Positions 1 to 9,699 are shown, numbered from the stretch's first letter. The stretch is 64,000 bases of DNA from Suilimivivens sp964402925 (GCA_964402925.1 CAYOED010000003.1:1-64000), one strand, 5' to 3'. Notes: generated from the letters alone by a model not told the origin. Translations and numbers: made by a program.

Positions 1-54
1 GTATAAAGGATCTGCCAATACATCTCTTTTCTGAATATGTCCTTTACGTGGCAC
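1..54 (-). CDS. rpsG: 30S ribosomal protein S7, N-terminal fragment cut by window edge
   Basis: Only the first 18 codons lie in the window. They start with GTG at 54 and read MPRKGHIQKRDVLADPLY, the classic S7 N-terminus. A strong Shine-Dalgarno (AAGGAGGG) lies 7-8 bases upstream. S7 nucleates assembly of the 30S head by binding the 3' domain of 16S rRNA. It follows rpsL on the same strand after a spacer of about 218 bp, matching the usual str-operon order rpsL-rpsG-fusA. Confidence 0.93.
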   Translation of the reverse strand, partial: MPRKGHIQKRDVLADPLY

Positions 55-84
55 GGTTCTTCCCTCCTTAATTATTTACTAATC

Positions 85-107
85 ACAAACCTGCTATACA
101 GATTTGT
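85..107 (-). promoter_or_regulatory. hairpin in the rpsL-rpsG spacer
   Basis: A 9-bp imperfect hairpin (85-93 pairing with 99-107, one G-T pair, 5-base loop) lies about 30 bases before the rpsG start. The rest of the 55-272 spacer is AT-rich with no open frame and no convincing promoter. A translational regulatory role, as S7 leaders have in other bacteria, is possible but not shown. Confidence 0.35.
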
Positions 108-272
108 AATCCGCAGAGCGCTGTTTGCGTCCGCGCACATTAAATCATCGGTACTCACAGTGTTTCGTTCTAATTTACATTTTGTGTACGTGCGGTAAGT
201 CTTATTACAATATCGTAACAGAATTCCAACACTAAATTAGTTTACGTTTGTGGGTCCAATCTGTTCCAAACA

Positions 273-692
273 CTATTTGCCTGCTTTAGGTCTCTTAGCG
301 CCATATTTGGAACGGGCCTGCTTTCTGTTAGCAACTCCCGCAGTATCAAGTGTACCTCTGATGATGTGGTATCTTGTACCTGGTAAGTCTTTAACTCTTC
401 CGCCTCTTATAAGAACAACGCTGTGCTCCTGCAGATTATGACCTTCTCCCGGAATGTAGCTTGTTACTTCGATTCCGTTGGAAAGACGTACTCTGGCGAT
501 CTTTCTTAAGGCTGAGTTAGGCTTCTTAGGAGTAGCTGTCTTAACAGCAGTACAAACACCTCTCTTCTGAGGAGCAGAAGTATCGGTTGCTTTCTTGTGA
601 AGGGAATTCCATCCTTTCTGAAGAGCGGGAGCCGTTGACTTCTTTACTGATGTCTGACGTCCTTTTCTGACTAACTGGTTAAATGTTGGCAT
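273..692 (-). CDS. rpsL: 30S ribosomal protein S12
   Basis: This 139-residue protein matches bacterial S12 end to end. S12 sits at the decoding centre of the 30S subunit and helps monitor codon-anticodon pairing. The streptomycin-determining loops are intact and wild type: TPKKPNSALRK near residues 54-64 and PGEGHNLQEHSVVLIRGGR near 80-98. The ATG at 692 is preceded by AGGAGG at good spacing. The gene has its own consensus promoter (752-780), and the preceding rpoC transcript ends at a strong hairpin. It therefore starts a separate str-type unit with rpsG. Confidence 0.98.
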   Translation of the reverse strand: MPTFNQLVRKGRQTSVKKSTAPALQKGWNSLHKKATDTSAPQKRGVCTAVKTATPKKPNSALRKIARVRLSNGIEVTSYIPGEGHNLQEHSVVLIRGGRVKDLPGTRYHIIRGTLDTAGVANRKQARSKYGAKRPKAGK

Positions 693-751
693 TCTGTTTC
701 ACCTCCTGCTTATAAAATCCTATTAGTATGCATCGTTATGCACACTAAATC

Positions 752-780
752 AGTATAATTGCTCATTTTTTTCTTGTCAA
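752..780 (-). promoter_or_regulatory. sigma-A promoter of rpsL
   Basis: Reading the minus strand, a perfect -35 TTGACA (775-780) is followed by exactly 17 bases and then TATACT (752-757). The site lies about 60 bp before the rpsL start codon and downstream of the rpoC terminator. Confidence 0.85.
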
Positions 781-878
781 TATGTTTCTTTGTAAATTTT
801 AGGCAAAAAATATGCTGATTTCACAGCATTTTCACCAAATATGATTTTATTCTCTTCCGCTGTGCAATCCAAGCAGGC

Positions 879-920
879 AAAAAATCTCCGTGCTTACTAT
901 ATATAGTATACACGGAGATT
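879..920 (-). terminator. Rho-independent terminator of rpoBC
   Basis: A perfect 10-bp stem (883-892 with 911-920, AATCTCCGTG on the plus strand) encloses a second palindrome (895-908). On the minus strand it is followed by a run of six T. It lies about 65 bp past the rpoC stop. Confidence 0.88.
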
Positions 921-985
921 TCAACTACTAATCATCATCCAGGCTTTACAGTTCGTCTACTGTCGATTCACCCTGGTATTCCTTT

Positions 986-3900
986 TTATTCTTCTATCAT
1001 TTCTTCCACTTCTTCTGATACAGCTTCCGTGATTTCTTCCACAGCTTCTTCAATCACTTCATCGCCTGCATCCACTTCCTCGTCAAAAGAAATTTCTGCA
1101 TCCTCTTCCATATCAAGGTCGATTGTACCCATCAGATTATTGTCAGTGGAAAGTCTTGTATTGCGGTAACGCTTCATTCCTGTACCTGCCGGAATCAGCT
1201 TACCGATAATGACATTTTCCTTAAGACCGATCAGCGGATCGCTCTTACCCTTAATTGCAGCTTCCGTCAGTACCTTAGTAGTCTCCTGGAAGGATGCTGC
1301 AGATAAGAAGGAGTTGGTAGCAAGTGCTGCCTTAGTGATTCCAAGCATGACCTGCTTGCCATCTGCAGGTTCTTTGCCTTCTGCAATCAGTCTCTCATTG
1401 ATATCTTCATATTCAAGCACATCCACCAGTGTTCCAGGAAGGAAATCTGTATCTCCGTTATTCTCAATCCTGATCTTTTTCAGCATCTGACGGACAATCA
1501 CTTCAATATGCTTATCACTGATATCAACACCCTGAAGACGGTATACTCTCTGTACTTCGCGGAGCATATAATCCTGAACGGCACGGATACCCTTGATCTT
1601 TAACAGATCGTGAGGATTTACACTACCTTCTGTCAGTTCATCACCGGCTTCAAGCACTGCACCGTCTACAATCTTGATTCTTGAACCGTAGGGAATCAAA
1701 TATGCCTTTGACTCTCCGGTTTCATTGTTCGTAATGACGATCTCACGCTTCTTCTTCGTATCCTTAATCGTTGCCACACCGCCGAATTCAGCGATAATCG
1801 CAAGTCCCTTAGGTTTTCTTGCCTCAAACAATTCCTCTACACGGGGAAGACCCTGGGTAATGTCATCGCCGGCAACGCCGCCTGTATGGAAGGTACGCAT
1901 GGTAAGCTGTGTACCCGGTTCACCGATAGACTGTGCTGCAATGATTCCGACAGCTTCACCTACCTGAACTGCTTCGCCGGTTGCCATGTTAGCACCGTAA
2001 CATTTTGCACAGATACCGATGTGGGAGCGGCAGGTAAGAATCGTACGAATCTTCACTTTCTCAATAGGCTCACCCTTTTCATCTACACCTACGCTTAAAA
2101 TCTTTGCTGCACGGCTCGGCGTAATCATATGATTATGCTTTACAATAAGGTTTCCGTCTCTATCTTTAATATCCTCACAGGAATATCTTCCTGTAATCCT
2201 GTCTTTCAGACCTTCAATTGTCTCTTTTCCATCCATGAAAGCAGATACCCACATACCCGGGATTTCTTCCTTGCCTTCCATACAGTCAACTTCACGGATA
2301 ATCAGTTCCTGTGATACGTCAACCATACGTCTTGTAAGATATCCGGAGTCAGCGGTACGAAGGGCAGTATCGGACAGACCCTTACGTGCACCGTGTGCGG
2401 ACATGAAGTATTCCAGTACGTCCAGTCCTTCACGGAAGTTTGACTTGATAGGCAATTCAATGGTTCTACCGGTTGTATCCGCCATCAGTCCGCGCATGCC
2501 GGCAAGCTGCTTAATCTGCTGGTTAGAACCACGGGCACCGGAGTCAGCCATCATAAAGATGTTGTTATACTTATCCAGCCCTGCAAGCAGCACATCTGTC
2601 AGCTTCTTATCTGTTTCATTCCATGTTTCAACAACTGCACGGTATCTTTCTTCCTCTGTGATCAGACCACGTCTGAAGTTCTGGGAAATCTTATCTACCG
2701 TAGCCTGTGCCTCGTCTAACATTTCCTGCTTCTGTGCAGGCACCGTCATATCTGAAATGGAAACGGTCATTGCCGCTCTTGTGGAATACTTATAGCCTGT
2801 CGATTTAATTAAGTCCAGTACCTCTGCCGTTACAGAAGCCCCATGTGTATTGATGACCTTTTCAAGGATCTGCTTTAACTGCTTTTTACCAACATGGAAA
2901 TCCACTTCAGGCAAAAGTAGATTTTCCGGCTTACTTCTATCCACGTATCCTAAATCCTGAGGAAGGATTTCATTGAAAAGGAAACGTCCAAGAGTCGATT
3001 CTACAATGCCGGATACTTCGCTGCCTTCTGCATTCTTCCTTGATACCCTGACTTTAATTCTGGAATGAAGCGTACATGCGCCATTTTCATATGCAAGGAT
3101 GGCTTCATTCACACTCTTGAAAAATCTGCCTTCGCCTATTGCCCCGGGTCTTTCCTGGGTCAGATAGTAGATACCAAGCACCATATCCTGTGAGGGAACG
3201 GCAACCGGTCCGCCATCTGAAGGCTTTAACAAGTTATTAGGTGACAAAAGAAGGAATCGGCATTCCGCCTGCGCCTCCACGGAAAGGGGCAGATGCACGG
3301 CCATCTGGTCACCATCGAAGTCGGCATTGAACGCTGTACACACAAGGGGATGCAGCTTAATTGCCTTACCTTCCACCAAAATAGGTTCAAATGCCTGAAT
3401 ACCAAGTCTATGCAATGTAGGAGCACGGTTCAGCATAACAGGATGCTCCCTAATTACCTCTTCCAGCACATCCCAGACCTGTGTATCAAGTCTTTCTACC
3501 AGTTTCTTCGCATTCTTTATATTTTGAGAAATTCCTCTTGCTACCAGTTCTTTCATAACAAAAGGCTTAAATAACTCAATTGCCATCTCTTTAGGAAGAC
3601 CGCACTGATAAATCTTAAGCTCCGGTCCAACCACGATAACGGAACGTCCTGAATAGTCAACACGCTTACCCAACAGATTCTGACGGAAACGTCCTGATTT
3701 ACCTTTCAGCATATCGGACAGTGACTTAAGCGCCCTGTTGCCAGGTCCTGTTACAGGTCTGCCTCTTCTGCCGTTATCAATCAGCGCATCAACCGCTTCC
3801 TGAAGCATTCTCTTTTCATTGCGGACGATAATATCAGGCGCCCCCAACTCCAGAAGCCTCTTAAGACGGTTATTACGGTTAATGATTCTTCTATATAAAT

Positions 3901-4687
3901 CATTAAGGTCTGAGGTTGCAAAACGACCTCCATCCAACTGTACCATAGGACGTAAATCAGGCGGAATGACCGGAATCGCATCCATGATCATCCATGACGG
4001 CTCATTCCCAGACTCCCTGAAAGCTTCTACAACTTCCAGCCTTTTAATAATCCTTGCTCTCTTCTGTCCAGTGGATTCCCTAAGACCTGTTTTAAGTTCC
4101 TCGCCTTCCGTTTCAAGGTCGATTGCCTGAAGCAATTCCTTAATCGCTTCTGCGCCCATTCCTACACGGAATCTGCTTCCCCATGTTTCTCTTGCATCCT
4201 GATATTCCTTTTCGGATAGAACCTGCTTGTATTCCAAATCAGTATCACCTTTATCCAGAACAATATATGATGCAAAATACAATACCTTTTCAAGCACTCT
4301 GGGGGACAAATCCAAAATCAGACCCATACGGCTGGGAATTCCTTTAAAATACCAGATATGAGATACAGGAGCAGCAAGCTCTATATGTCCCATTCGTTCT
4401 CTGCGGACACTTGCTTTCGTGACTTCTACACCACAACGGTCGCAGACAACACCTTTATATCTGATTTTCTTATATTTACCGCAATGACACTCCCAGTCCT
4501 TGCTGGGTCCGAAAATCTTTTCACAGAACAGACCGTCCTTTTCCGGCTTTAATGTCCTGTAATTGATGGTTTCAGGCTTTAAAACCTCGCCTCTTGACCA
4601 TTCTCTGATTTTCTCAGGTGATGCTAAACCAATCCTGATAGCATCAAATGTCATCGGCTGATATACTTCTTGCTTTGTTTCTGACAT
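986..4687 (-). CDS. rpoC: DNA-directed RNA polymerase subunit beta'
   Basis: This is the catalytic beta' subunit of RNA polymerase. The N-terminal zinc site is visible (CHCG then CDRCG, first 110 residues). The Mg-binding loop NADFDGDQMAVH lies near residues 453-464, and the second zinc site (CRSHIGICAKCYG) is in the C-terminal third. The tail is very acidic. The open frame extends to 4741, where it overlaps the rpoB stop as ATGA. I chose the ATG at 4687 (MSETKQEVYQPMTFDAIRIG) because that is where family homology begins. An AAAGGAG lies 13 bases before it, and an in-frame ATG at 4699 is only one base from that site. Co-transcribed with rpoB. Confidence 0.97.
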   Translation of the reverse strand: MSETKQEVYQPMTFDAIRIGLASPEKIREWSRGEVLKPETINYRTLKPEKDGLFCEKIFGPSKDWECHCGKYKKIRYKGVVCDRCGVEVTKASVRRERMGHIELAAPVSHIWYFKGIPSRMGLILDLSPRVLEKVLYFASYIVLDKGDTDLEYKQVLSEKEYQDARETWGSRFRVGMGAEAIKELLQAIDLETEGEELKTGLRESTGQKRARIIKRLEVVEAFRESGNEPSWMIMDAIPVIPPDLRPMVQLDGGRFATSDLNDLYRRIINRNNRLKRLLELGAPDIIVRNEKRMLQEAVDALIDNGRRGRPVTGPGNRALKSLSDMLKGKSGRFRQNLLGKRVDYSGRSVIVVGPELKIYQCGLPKEMAIELFKPFVMKELVARGISQNIKNAKKLVERLDTQVWDVLEEVIREHPVMLNRAPTLHRLGIQAFEPILVEGKAIKLHPLVCTAFNADFDGDQMAVHLPLSVEAQAECRFLLLSPNNLLKPSDGGPVAVPSQDMVLGIYYLTQERPGAIGEGRFFKSVNEAILAYENGACTLHSRIKVRVSRKNAEGSEVSGIVESTLGRFLFNEILPQDLGYVDRSKPENLLLPEVDFHVGKKQLKQILEKVINTHGASVTAEVLDLIKSTGYKYSTRAAMTVSISDMTVPAQKQEMLDEAQATVDKISQNFRRGLITEEERYRAVVETWNETDKKLTDVLLAGLDKYNNIFMMADSGARGSNQQIKQLAGMRGLMADTTGRTIELPIKSNFREGLDVLEYFMSAHGARKGLSDTALRTADSGYLTRRMVDVSQELIIREVDCMEGKEEIPGMWVSAFMDGKETIEGLKDRITGRYSCEDIKDRDGNLIVKHNHMITPSRAAKILSVGVDEKGEPIEKVKIRTILTCRSHIGICAKCYGANMATGEAVQVGEAVGIIAAQSIGEPGTQLTMRTFHTGGVAGDDITQGLPRVEELFEARKPKGLAIIAEFGGVATIKDTKKKREIVITNNETGESKAYLIPYGSRIKIVDGAVLEAGDELTEGSVNPHDLLKIKGIRAVQDYMLREVQRVYRLQGVDISDKHIEVIVRQMLKKIRIENNGDTDFLPGTLVDVLEYEDINERLIAEGKEPADGKQVMLGITKAALATNSFLSAASFQETTKVLTEAAIKGKSDPLIGLKENVIIGKLIPAGTGMKRYRNTRLSTDNNLMGTIDLDMEEDAEISFDEEVDAGDEVIEEAVEEITEAVSEEVEEMIEE

Positions 4688-4737
4688 CGCTATATCCATG
4701 CTCCTTTCAACGTCTTGACACAACTTCCGGCTGTTTA

Positions 4738-7700
4738 TCATTCAAACGATTCGGAAGAGAGCACTTCCTCGAACTCTTCCTCATCAAAACCTTCATCTTG
4801 TTCTTCCTCTTCATCAGCACTCACAAGTTCACCGCTGTCCTCATCGAATTCCTGCTGCTGATATCCCATGGAGTTGAGAGATTCCTTATCGTAATCATAA
4901 TTCTTGTCATTTCCCTCAATTTCATAACGATAATCAGTATCACCATAATCAATGGTTTCCATGATTTCAACTTCTGTGTTGTCATCACGCAGGACACGCA
5001 CGTCAAGCCCCAGAGACTGTAATTCTTTGAGCAGTACCTTAAAGGACTCAGGAATACCAGGCTCAGGAATATTGTCGCCCTTGATGATTGCTTCATAGGT
5101 CTTTACACGTCCCACCACATCATCGGACTTCACAGTCAGAATTTCCTGAAGCGTATAAGATGCACCATATGCCTCTAACGCCCATACTTCCATTTCTCCG
5201 AAACGCTGTCCGCCGAACTGGGCCTTACCGCCTAAAGGCTGCTGGGTAACCAGTGAGTAAGGGCCTGTGGAACGCGCATGAATCTTATCATCAACCAGAT
5301 GATGGAGCTTTAAGTAATGCATGTGTCCTATGGTTACCGGGCTGTCAAAATACTCACCCGTTCTGCCGTCGCGAAGTCTTACCTTACCGTCTCTGGAAAT
5401 CGGAACGCCTTTCCAAAGCTCTCTGTGGTCGCGGTTTGCATATAAATATTCCATTACTTCGGGGAGAAGTTCTTCTTTGTGCTTTGCTTCAAACTCTTCC
5501 CAGCTTAAGTTTACATAATCATTGGCAAGATCCAACGTATCCATGATATCATCTTCATTTGCGCCGTCAAAGACAGGCGTTGCCACGTTAAATCCAAGTG
5601 CTTTTGCTGCCAATGACAAGTGAATTTCCAATACCTGTCCAATGTTCATACGGGAAGGCACGCCCAGCGGATTCAAAACAATGTCAAGAGGGCGGCCATT
5701 CGGCAGATACGGCATATCTTCTACCGGAAGAACACGGGAAACAACACCTTTATTACCATGACGTCCAGCCATCTTGTCACCAACAGAAATCTTTCTCTTC
5801 TGTGCAATATAAATACGAACTGCCTGATTCACACCAGGGGAAAGTTCATCGCCATTTTCTCTCGTGAACACCTTTGCATCCACGATGATACCATACTCTC
5901 CATGAGGTACTTTAAGGGAAGTATCTCTTACTTCTCTTGCCTTTTCACCGAAGATTGCCCGAAGCAGTCTTTCCTCGGCAGTCAGCTCTGTTTCTCCCTT
6001 AGGAGTAACCTTACCAACCAGGATATCGCCGGCACGAACCTCAGCACCGATTCGGATAATACCTCTCTCATCCAGATCCTTTAATGCATCATCACCAACC
6101 CCCGGAACATCTCTTGTAATCTCTTCCGGTCCTAACTTGGTATCTCTTGCTTCTGCCTCATATTCTTCAATGTGTACAGAAGTATATACATCCTCCTGTA
6201 CCAGTCTTTCGCTCAAAAGAACTGCGTCCTCGTAATTGTAACCTTCCCAAGTCATAAAACCAATCAGCGGATTCTTTCCTAAAGCCAGTTCTCCTTCGGA
6301 AGTGGAGGGACCATCTGCAATCACCTGACCAGCTTCCACATGTTCTCCCTTAAATACAATAGGTTTCTGATTATAACAGTTAGACTGATTGCTTCGTGAA
6401 AATTTTGTCAGACGGAATTCCATCTTTTCACCATCATCACAACTCATCCTGATCAGATTTGAGGAAACAAAATCAATCGTACCTGCCTTTTTGGCAACCA
6501 CACAGACACCTGAATCCACAGCCGCCTTGGGTTCCATACCGGTTCCTACAACAGGCGCTTCCGTCGTAAGGAGCGGAACTGCCTGACGCTGCATGTTGGA
6601 TCCCATCAGCGCACGGTTCGCATCATCATTCTCAAGGAAAGGAATAAGCGCTGTTGCCACCGAAAATACCATCTTAGGAGATACGTCCATATAATCGAAC
6701 ATTGCCTTGGGATATTCGGATGTCTCCTCTTTGTAACGACCGGATACTGTATTTCTTACAAAGTGTCCCTGTTCATCCAGTGCTTCATTTGCCTGTGCTA
6801 CATGATAGTTATCTTCTTCGTCCGCCGTCATGTAAACCACTTCATCTGTAACCCTGGGATTTACCGGGTCAGTTTTATCTATTTTACGATAAGGTGCTTC
6901 TACAAAACCATATTCATTAATCCTTGCATAAGAAGCAAGGGAGTTGATCAGACCGATGTTGGGTCCTTCAGGCGTCTCGATAGGACACATTCTTCCATAG
7001 TGAGAATAGTGAACGTCACGTACCTCAAATCCGGCACGGTCTCTGGAAAGACCACCGGGACCCAACGCTGAAAGACGTCTCTTATGCGTCAATTCACCCA
7101 ACGGATTGTTCTGGTCCATAAACTGGGACAACTGGGAGGAACCGAAAAATTCCTTCACCGCAGCCTGTACCGGTTTAATATTGATGAGTACCTGCGGAGA
7201 TATTTCTTCCGCGTCATGAGTGGTCATTCTCTCACGAACAACTCTTTCCAATCTGGAAAGACCTATTCTATACTGGTTCTGCAACAGCTCGCCTACCGCA
7301 CGAATACGTCTGTTGCCCAGATGATCGATATCATCGTCATTGCCAATACCATATTCAAGATGAATATTGTAATTAATGGATGCCAGAATATCTTCCTTTG
7401 TGATATGTTTAGGAATCAATTCATGTACATTCTTTTTGATTGCATCTGCAAGTGCCTCCGGATCCTCACTGAACTCTTCAAGGATCTGTGCAAGCACAGG
7501 ATAATAAACATGCTCTGTGATACCCAACTCCCTGGGATTGCACTCAACGAAGTTGGTGATGTCTACCATCATATTAGAAATAATCTTTACATTTCTTTCT
7601 TCTGTCTGAATGTACACATATTGGATTGCTGCATTCTGAATCTGATCTGCCAATTCAGCAGTCACTTTGGTACCCGCTGCTGCCAGCACCTCACCCGTAA

Positions 7701-8604
7701 GTGTATCTACCACATCCTCAGCCAGGACATGATGTCTGATCCTGTTTCTGAATGCAAGCTTTTTATTGAATTTATATCTGCCTACTTTCGCCAAATCATA
7801 TCTTCTGGGGTCGAAGAACATCGCATTAATAAGGCTTTCTGCACTTTCAACGCTTAAAGGTTCACCGGGGCGTATTTTTTTGTACAACTCTAAAAGACCT
7901 TCCTGATAATTCGTAGAAACGTCTTTGGAAAAGCTGGCTTCAATCTTAGGTTCATCTCCGAACAGTTCCCTGATTTCATCATTCGTGCCTACGCCAAGCG
8001 CTCTTATAAGCACAGTAATCGGTACTTTCCTGGTTCTGTCAACGCGCACATAAAAAATATCATTGGAATCCGTTTCGTATTCAAGCCACGCGCCGCGGTT
8101 AGGAATAACCGTAGAAGAAAATAACCTCTTACCAATCTTATCATGGCTGATTGCATAATAAATGCCTGGGGAACGAACCAACTGACTTACGATAACACGT
8201 TCAGCTCCATTAATAACAAATGTACCCGTCTCCGTCATCAGCGGAAGATCTCCCATGAAGATCTCATGTTCACTGATTTCTTCTTTCTCCTTATTATAGA
8301 GACGTACCTTAACCTTCAGGGGAGCTGCATAGGTTGCATCCCGCTCCTTGCATTTTTCGATGGAATATTTCACTTCGTCTTCACACAGTTCAAAATCCAC
8401 GAACTCAAGACTCAAATGACCGCTGTAATCCGCAATCGGTGAAATATCATCAAATACTTCCTTAAGGCCTTCTTCCAGAAACCATTTGTAGGAATCTTTC
8501 TGAACCTCAATCAGGTTCGGCATCTCCAGAACCTCTTTCTGCCGTGAATAACTCATACGCATATTCTTGCCTGCGGCAATGGAACGTATTCTGTTCTTTT
8601 CCAT
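4738..8604 (-). CDS. rpoB: DNA-directed RNA polymerase subunit beta
   Basis: This is the full-length beta subunit (1288 residues), which forms the active-site cleft with beta'. The rifampicin pocket is at about residues 485-520 (SSQLSQFMDQNNPLGELTHK then RRLSALGPGG), with rifampicin-sensitive residues at the main resistance positions. The Gly after NNPL is Ser in E. coli. The GDKMAGRHGNKG motif lies near residue 940. The last 45 residues form an unusually acidic tail (DEEEEQDEGFDEEEFEE). ATG at 8604 follows a GGGGTGA site. It has its own promoter (8687-8715), so it can be transcribed apart from rplJL. Confidence 0.98.
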   Translation of the reverse strand: MEKNRIRSIAAGKNMRMSYSRQKEVLEMPNLIEVQKDSYKWFLEEGLKEVFDDISPIADYSGHLSLEFVDFELCEDEVKYSIEKCKERDATYAAPLKVKVRLYNKEKEEISEHEIFMGDLPLMTETGTFVINGAERVIVSQLVRSPGIYYAISHDKIGKRLFSSTVIPNRGAWLEYETDSNDIFYVRVDRTRKVPITVLIRALGVGTNDEIRELFGDEPKIEASFSKDVSTNYQEGLLELYKKIRPGEPLSVESAESLINAMFFDPRRYDLAKVGRYKFNKKLAFRNRIRHHVLAEDVVDTLTGEVLAAAGTKVTAELADQIQNAAIQYVYIQTEERNVKIISNMMVDITNFVECNPRELGITEHVYYPVLAQILEEFSEDPEALADAIKKNVHELIPKHITKEDILASINYNIHLEYGIGNDDDIDHLGNRRIRAVGELLQNQYRIGLSRLERVVRERMTTHDAEEISPQVLINIKPVQAAVKEFFGSSQLSQFMDQNNPLGELTHKRRLSALGPGGLSRDRAGFEVRDVHYSHYGRMCPIETPEGPNIGLINSLASYARINEYGFVEAPYRKIDKTDPVNPRVTDEVVYMTADEEDNYHVAQANEALDEQGHFVRNTVSGRYKEETSEYPKAMFDYMDVSPKMVFSVATALIPFLENDDANRALMGSNMQRQAVPLLTTEAPVVGTGMEPKAAVDSGVCVVAKKAGTIDFVSSNLIRMSCDDGEKMEFRLTKFSRSNQSNCYNQKPIVFKGEHVEAGQVIADGPSTSEGELALGKNPLIGFMTWEGYNYEDAVLLSERLVQEDVYTSVHIEEYEAEARDTKLGPEEITRDVPGVGDDALKDLDERGIIRIGAEVRAGDILVGKVTPKGETELTAEERLLRAIFGEKAREVRDTSLKVPHGEYGIIVDAKVFTRENGDELSPGVNQAVRIYIAQKRKISVGDKMAGRHGNKGVVSRVLPVEDMPYLPNGRPLDIVLNPLGVPSRMNIGQVLEIHLSLAAKALGFNVATPVFDGANEDDIMDTLDLANDYVNLSWEEFEAKHKEELLPEVMEYLYANRDHRELWKGVPISRDGKVRLRDGRTGEYFDSPVTIGHMHYLKLHHLVDDKIHARSTGPYSLVTQQPLGGKAQFGGQRFGEMEVWALEAYGASYTLQEILTVKSDDVVGRVKTYEAIIKGDNIPEPGIPESFKVLLKELQSLGLDVRVLRDDNTEVEIMETIDYGDTDYRYEIEGNDKNYDYDKESLNSMGYQQQEFDEDSGELVSADEEEEQDEGFDEEEFEEVLSSESFE

Positions 8605-8686
8605 TAACTATTCACCCCGTTCTTTATGATTTGCTGAAGCAACTATATTGCTAAAATGCATAACACACCACAATAGTGCACTATCC

Positions 8687-8715
8687 ATTCTACTACAAAC
8701 GGGAAATTGCGTCAA
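8687..8715 (-). promoter_or_regulatory. sigma-A promoter of rpoBC
   Basis: On the minus strand TTGACG (8710-8715), a 17-base spacer and TAGAAT (8687-8692) precede rpoB by about 85 bp. It lies between the structured repeats and rpoB and suggests rpoBC transcription independent of the L10 unit. Confidence 0.75.
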
Positions 8716-8783
8716 GAAGCATTTTTCCGTTTTGGAAAATTTTTGAAAAAAAGAGTTGCTTTTCACATTTTGACCAGCGTGAC

Positions 8784-8921
8784 GCTCTGAGAGGATAAAT
8801 AATCCAACGTCGCCGCGCTCCCGCTCCGCAAAAAGCGTAGCAGACGCTAGACTCGAAAAAACCTCGTCAAGCGCTGACGCTTTTTGAGGGGCTCCTTATG
8901 GATTATTTATCCTCTCAGAGC
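8784..8921 (-). repeat. structured palindromic repeat, copy A
   Basis: A 23-bp perfect inverted repeat (8784-8806 with 8899-8921) bounds a 92-base GC-rich core. Read on the minus strand, the core contains a second stem CAAAAAGCGT/ACGCTTTTTG, a small hairpin CGTCA-GCGCT-TGACG, and TAGC-GTCT-GCTA. The core is roughly 80 percent identical to copy B at 8993-9131, which lies in opposite orientation. No open frame of note and no clear target-site duplication is visible. It may be a small mobile palindromic element or a structured RNA. Confidence 0.85.
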
Positions 8922-8992
8922 TGTGTTTCGGCTATCTGGTGAAAATAGTGAACATTATGTTACATTTACTTTGCAGGCTAGTCGATAACGTA

Positions 8993-9131
8993 GCACAGGA
9001 CAGGTAAATATTCCATAAGGAGTCCCTGTAAAAACGTCAGCGCTTGGCGAGGTTCCTCACGAGCCTAGCGTCTGCTACGTTTTTATCGGAGCGAGAGCGC
9101 GACGACGTTGGAATATTTACCTGTCCTGTGC
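8993..9131 (+). repeat. structured palindromic repeat, copy B
   Basis: A 23-bp perfect inverted repeat (8993-9015 with 9109-9131) bounds a 93-base core homologous to copy A but on the opposite strand. The outer stem differs in sequence from copy A yet stays perfectly paired. The inner stem TAAAAACGT/ACGTTTTTA is likewise a compensated version of the copy A stem, and GGC/GCC here replaces GAC/GTC there. This covariation suggests that structure, not sequence, is kept. Confidence 0.85.
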
Positions 9132-9156
9132 GGACTCTTGACTCCCCCGTGAAAAG

Positions 9157-9200
9157 TAAAAAACAGACCGTGCACTGCTTAATGCAAATGCACAGCCTGT
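9157..9200 (-). terminator. terminator after rplL
   Basis: A 12-bp stem with two G-T pairs (9163-9174 with 9189-9200) is followed by six T on the minus strand. It lies about 45 bp past the rplL stop. It should end or attenuate the L10-L12 transcript before rpoB. Confidence 0.8.
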
Positions 9201-9243
9201 CTATATGATTTCTAGTAGAATCGTTTTGACTACTCCGAAGCAA

Positions 9244-9621
9244 TTACTTCAATGTAACCTTAGCGCCTTCAGCTTCCAGTTTAGCCTTGATATCATCAGC
9301 TTCTTCCTTGGATGCGCCTTCCTTTAATGTCTTAGGAGCTGCATCTACAAGATCCTTAGCTTCTTTCAGGCCAAGACCTGTAGCTTCACGAACAACTTTG
9401 ATGACCTTAACCTTGTTAGGACCAACTTCTGTCAGTTCTACGTCAAATTCTGTCTTCTCTTCTGCTGCTGCACCTGCATCACCAGCTGCTGCTGCAACTA
9501 CAACGCCTGCTGCTGCAGATACGCCGAATTCTTCTTCACAAGCTTTTACAAGATCATTTAATTCTAATACTGTTAACTCTTTGATAGCGTCGATTAATTC
9601 CTGTGTGGATAACTTTGCCAT
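9244..9621 (-). CDS. rplL: 50S ribosomal protein L7/L12
   Basis: This is the 125-residue stalk protein that recruits elongation factors to the ribosome. The N-terminal dimerization helix (MAKLSTQELIDAIKELTVLE), Ala-rich hinge (about residues 36-52) and C-terminal globular domain with KVIKVVREATGLGLKEAKDL are all present. The open frame extends upstream, but the ATG at 9621 is where homology begins and has GGAGG eight bases before it. It follows rplJ closely, as in nearly all bacteria. Confidence 0.97.
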   Translation of the reverse strand: MAKLSTQELIDAIKELTVLELNDLVKACEEEFGVSAAAGVVVAAAAGDAGAAAEEKTEFDVELTEVGPNKVKVIKVVREATGLGLKEAKDLVDAAPKTLKEGASKEEADDIKAKLEAEGAKVTLK

Positions 9622-9699
9622 TTTCATTTCCTCCATTTTATTATTGTTTGATTCAAATTTTAATGTTTCATTGTTTCCCATCCTGCGTCGGATTGGGGA

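Noticed and set aside
7084..7857. A 257-codon plus-strand open frame inside rpoB
   Set aside because: Antisense to a certain gene, composition not protein-like, no ribosome site.
9037..9243. A 68-codon minus-strand frame across the structured repeat and the rplL terminator
   Set aside because: It is made of repeat and terminator sequence and has no support as a gene.
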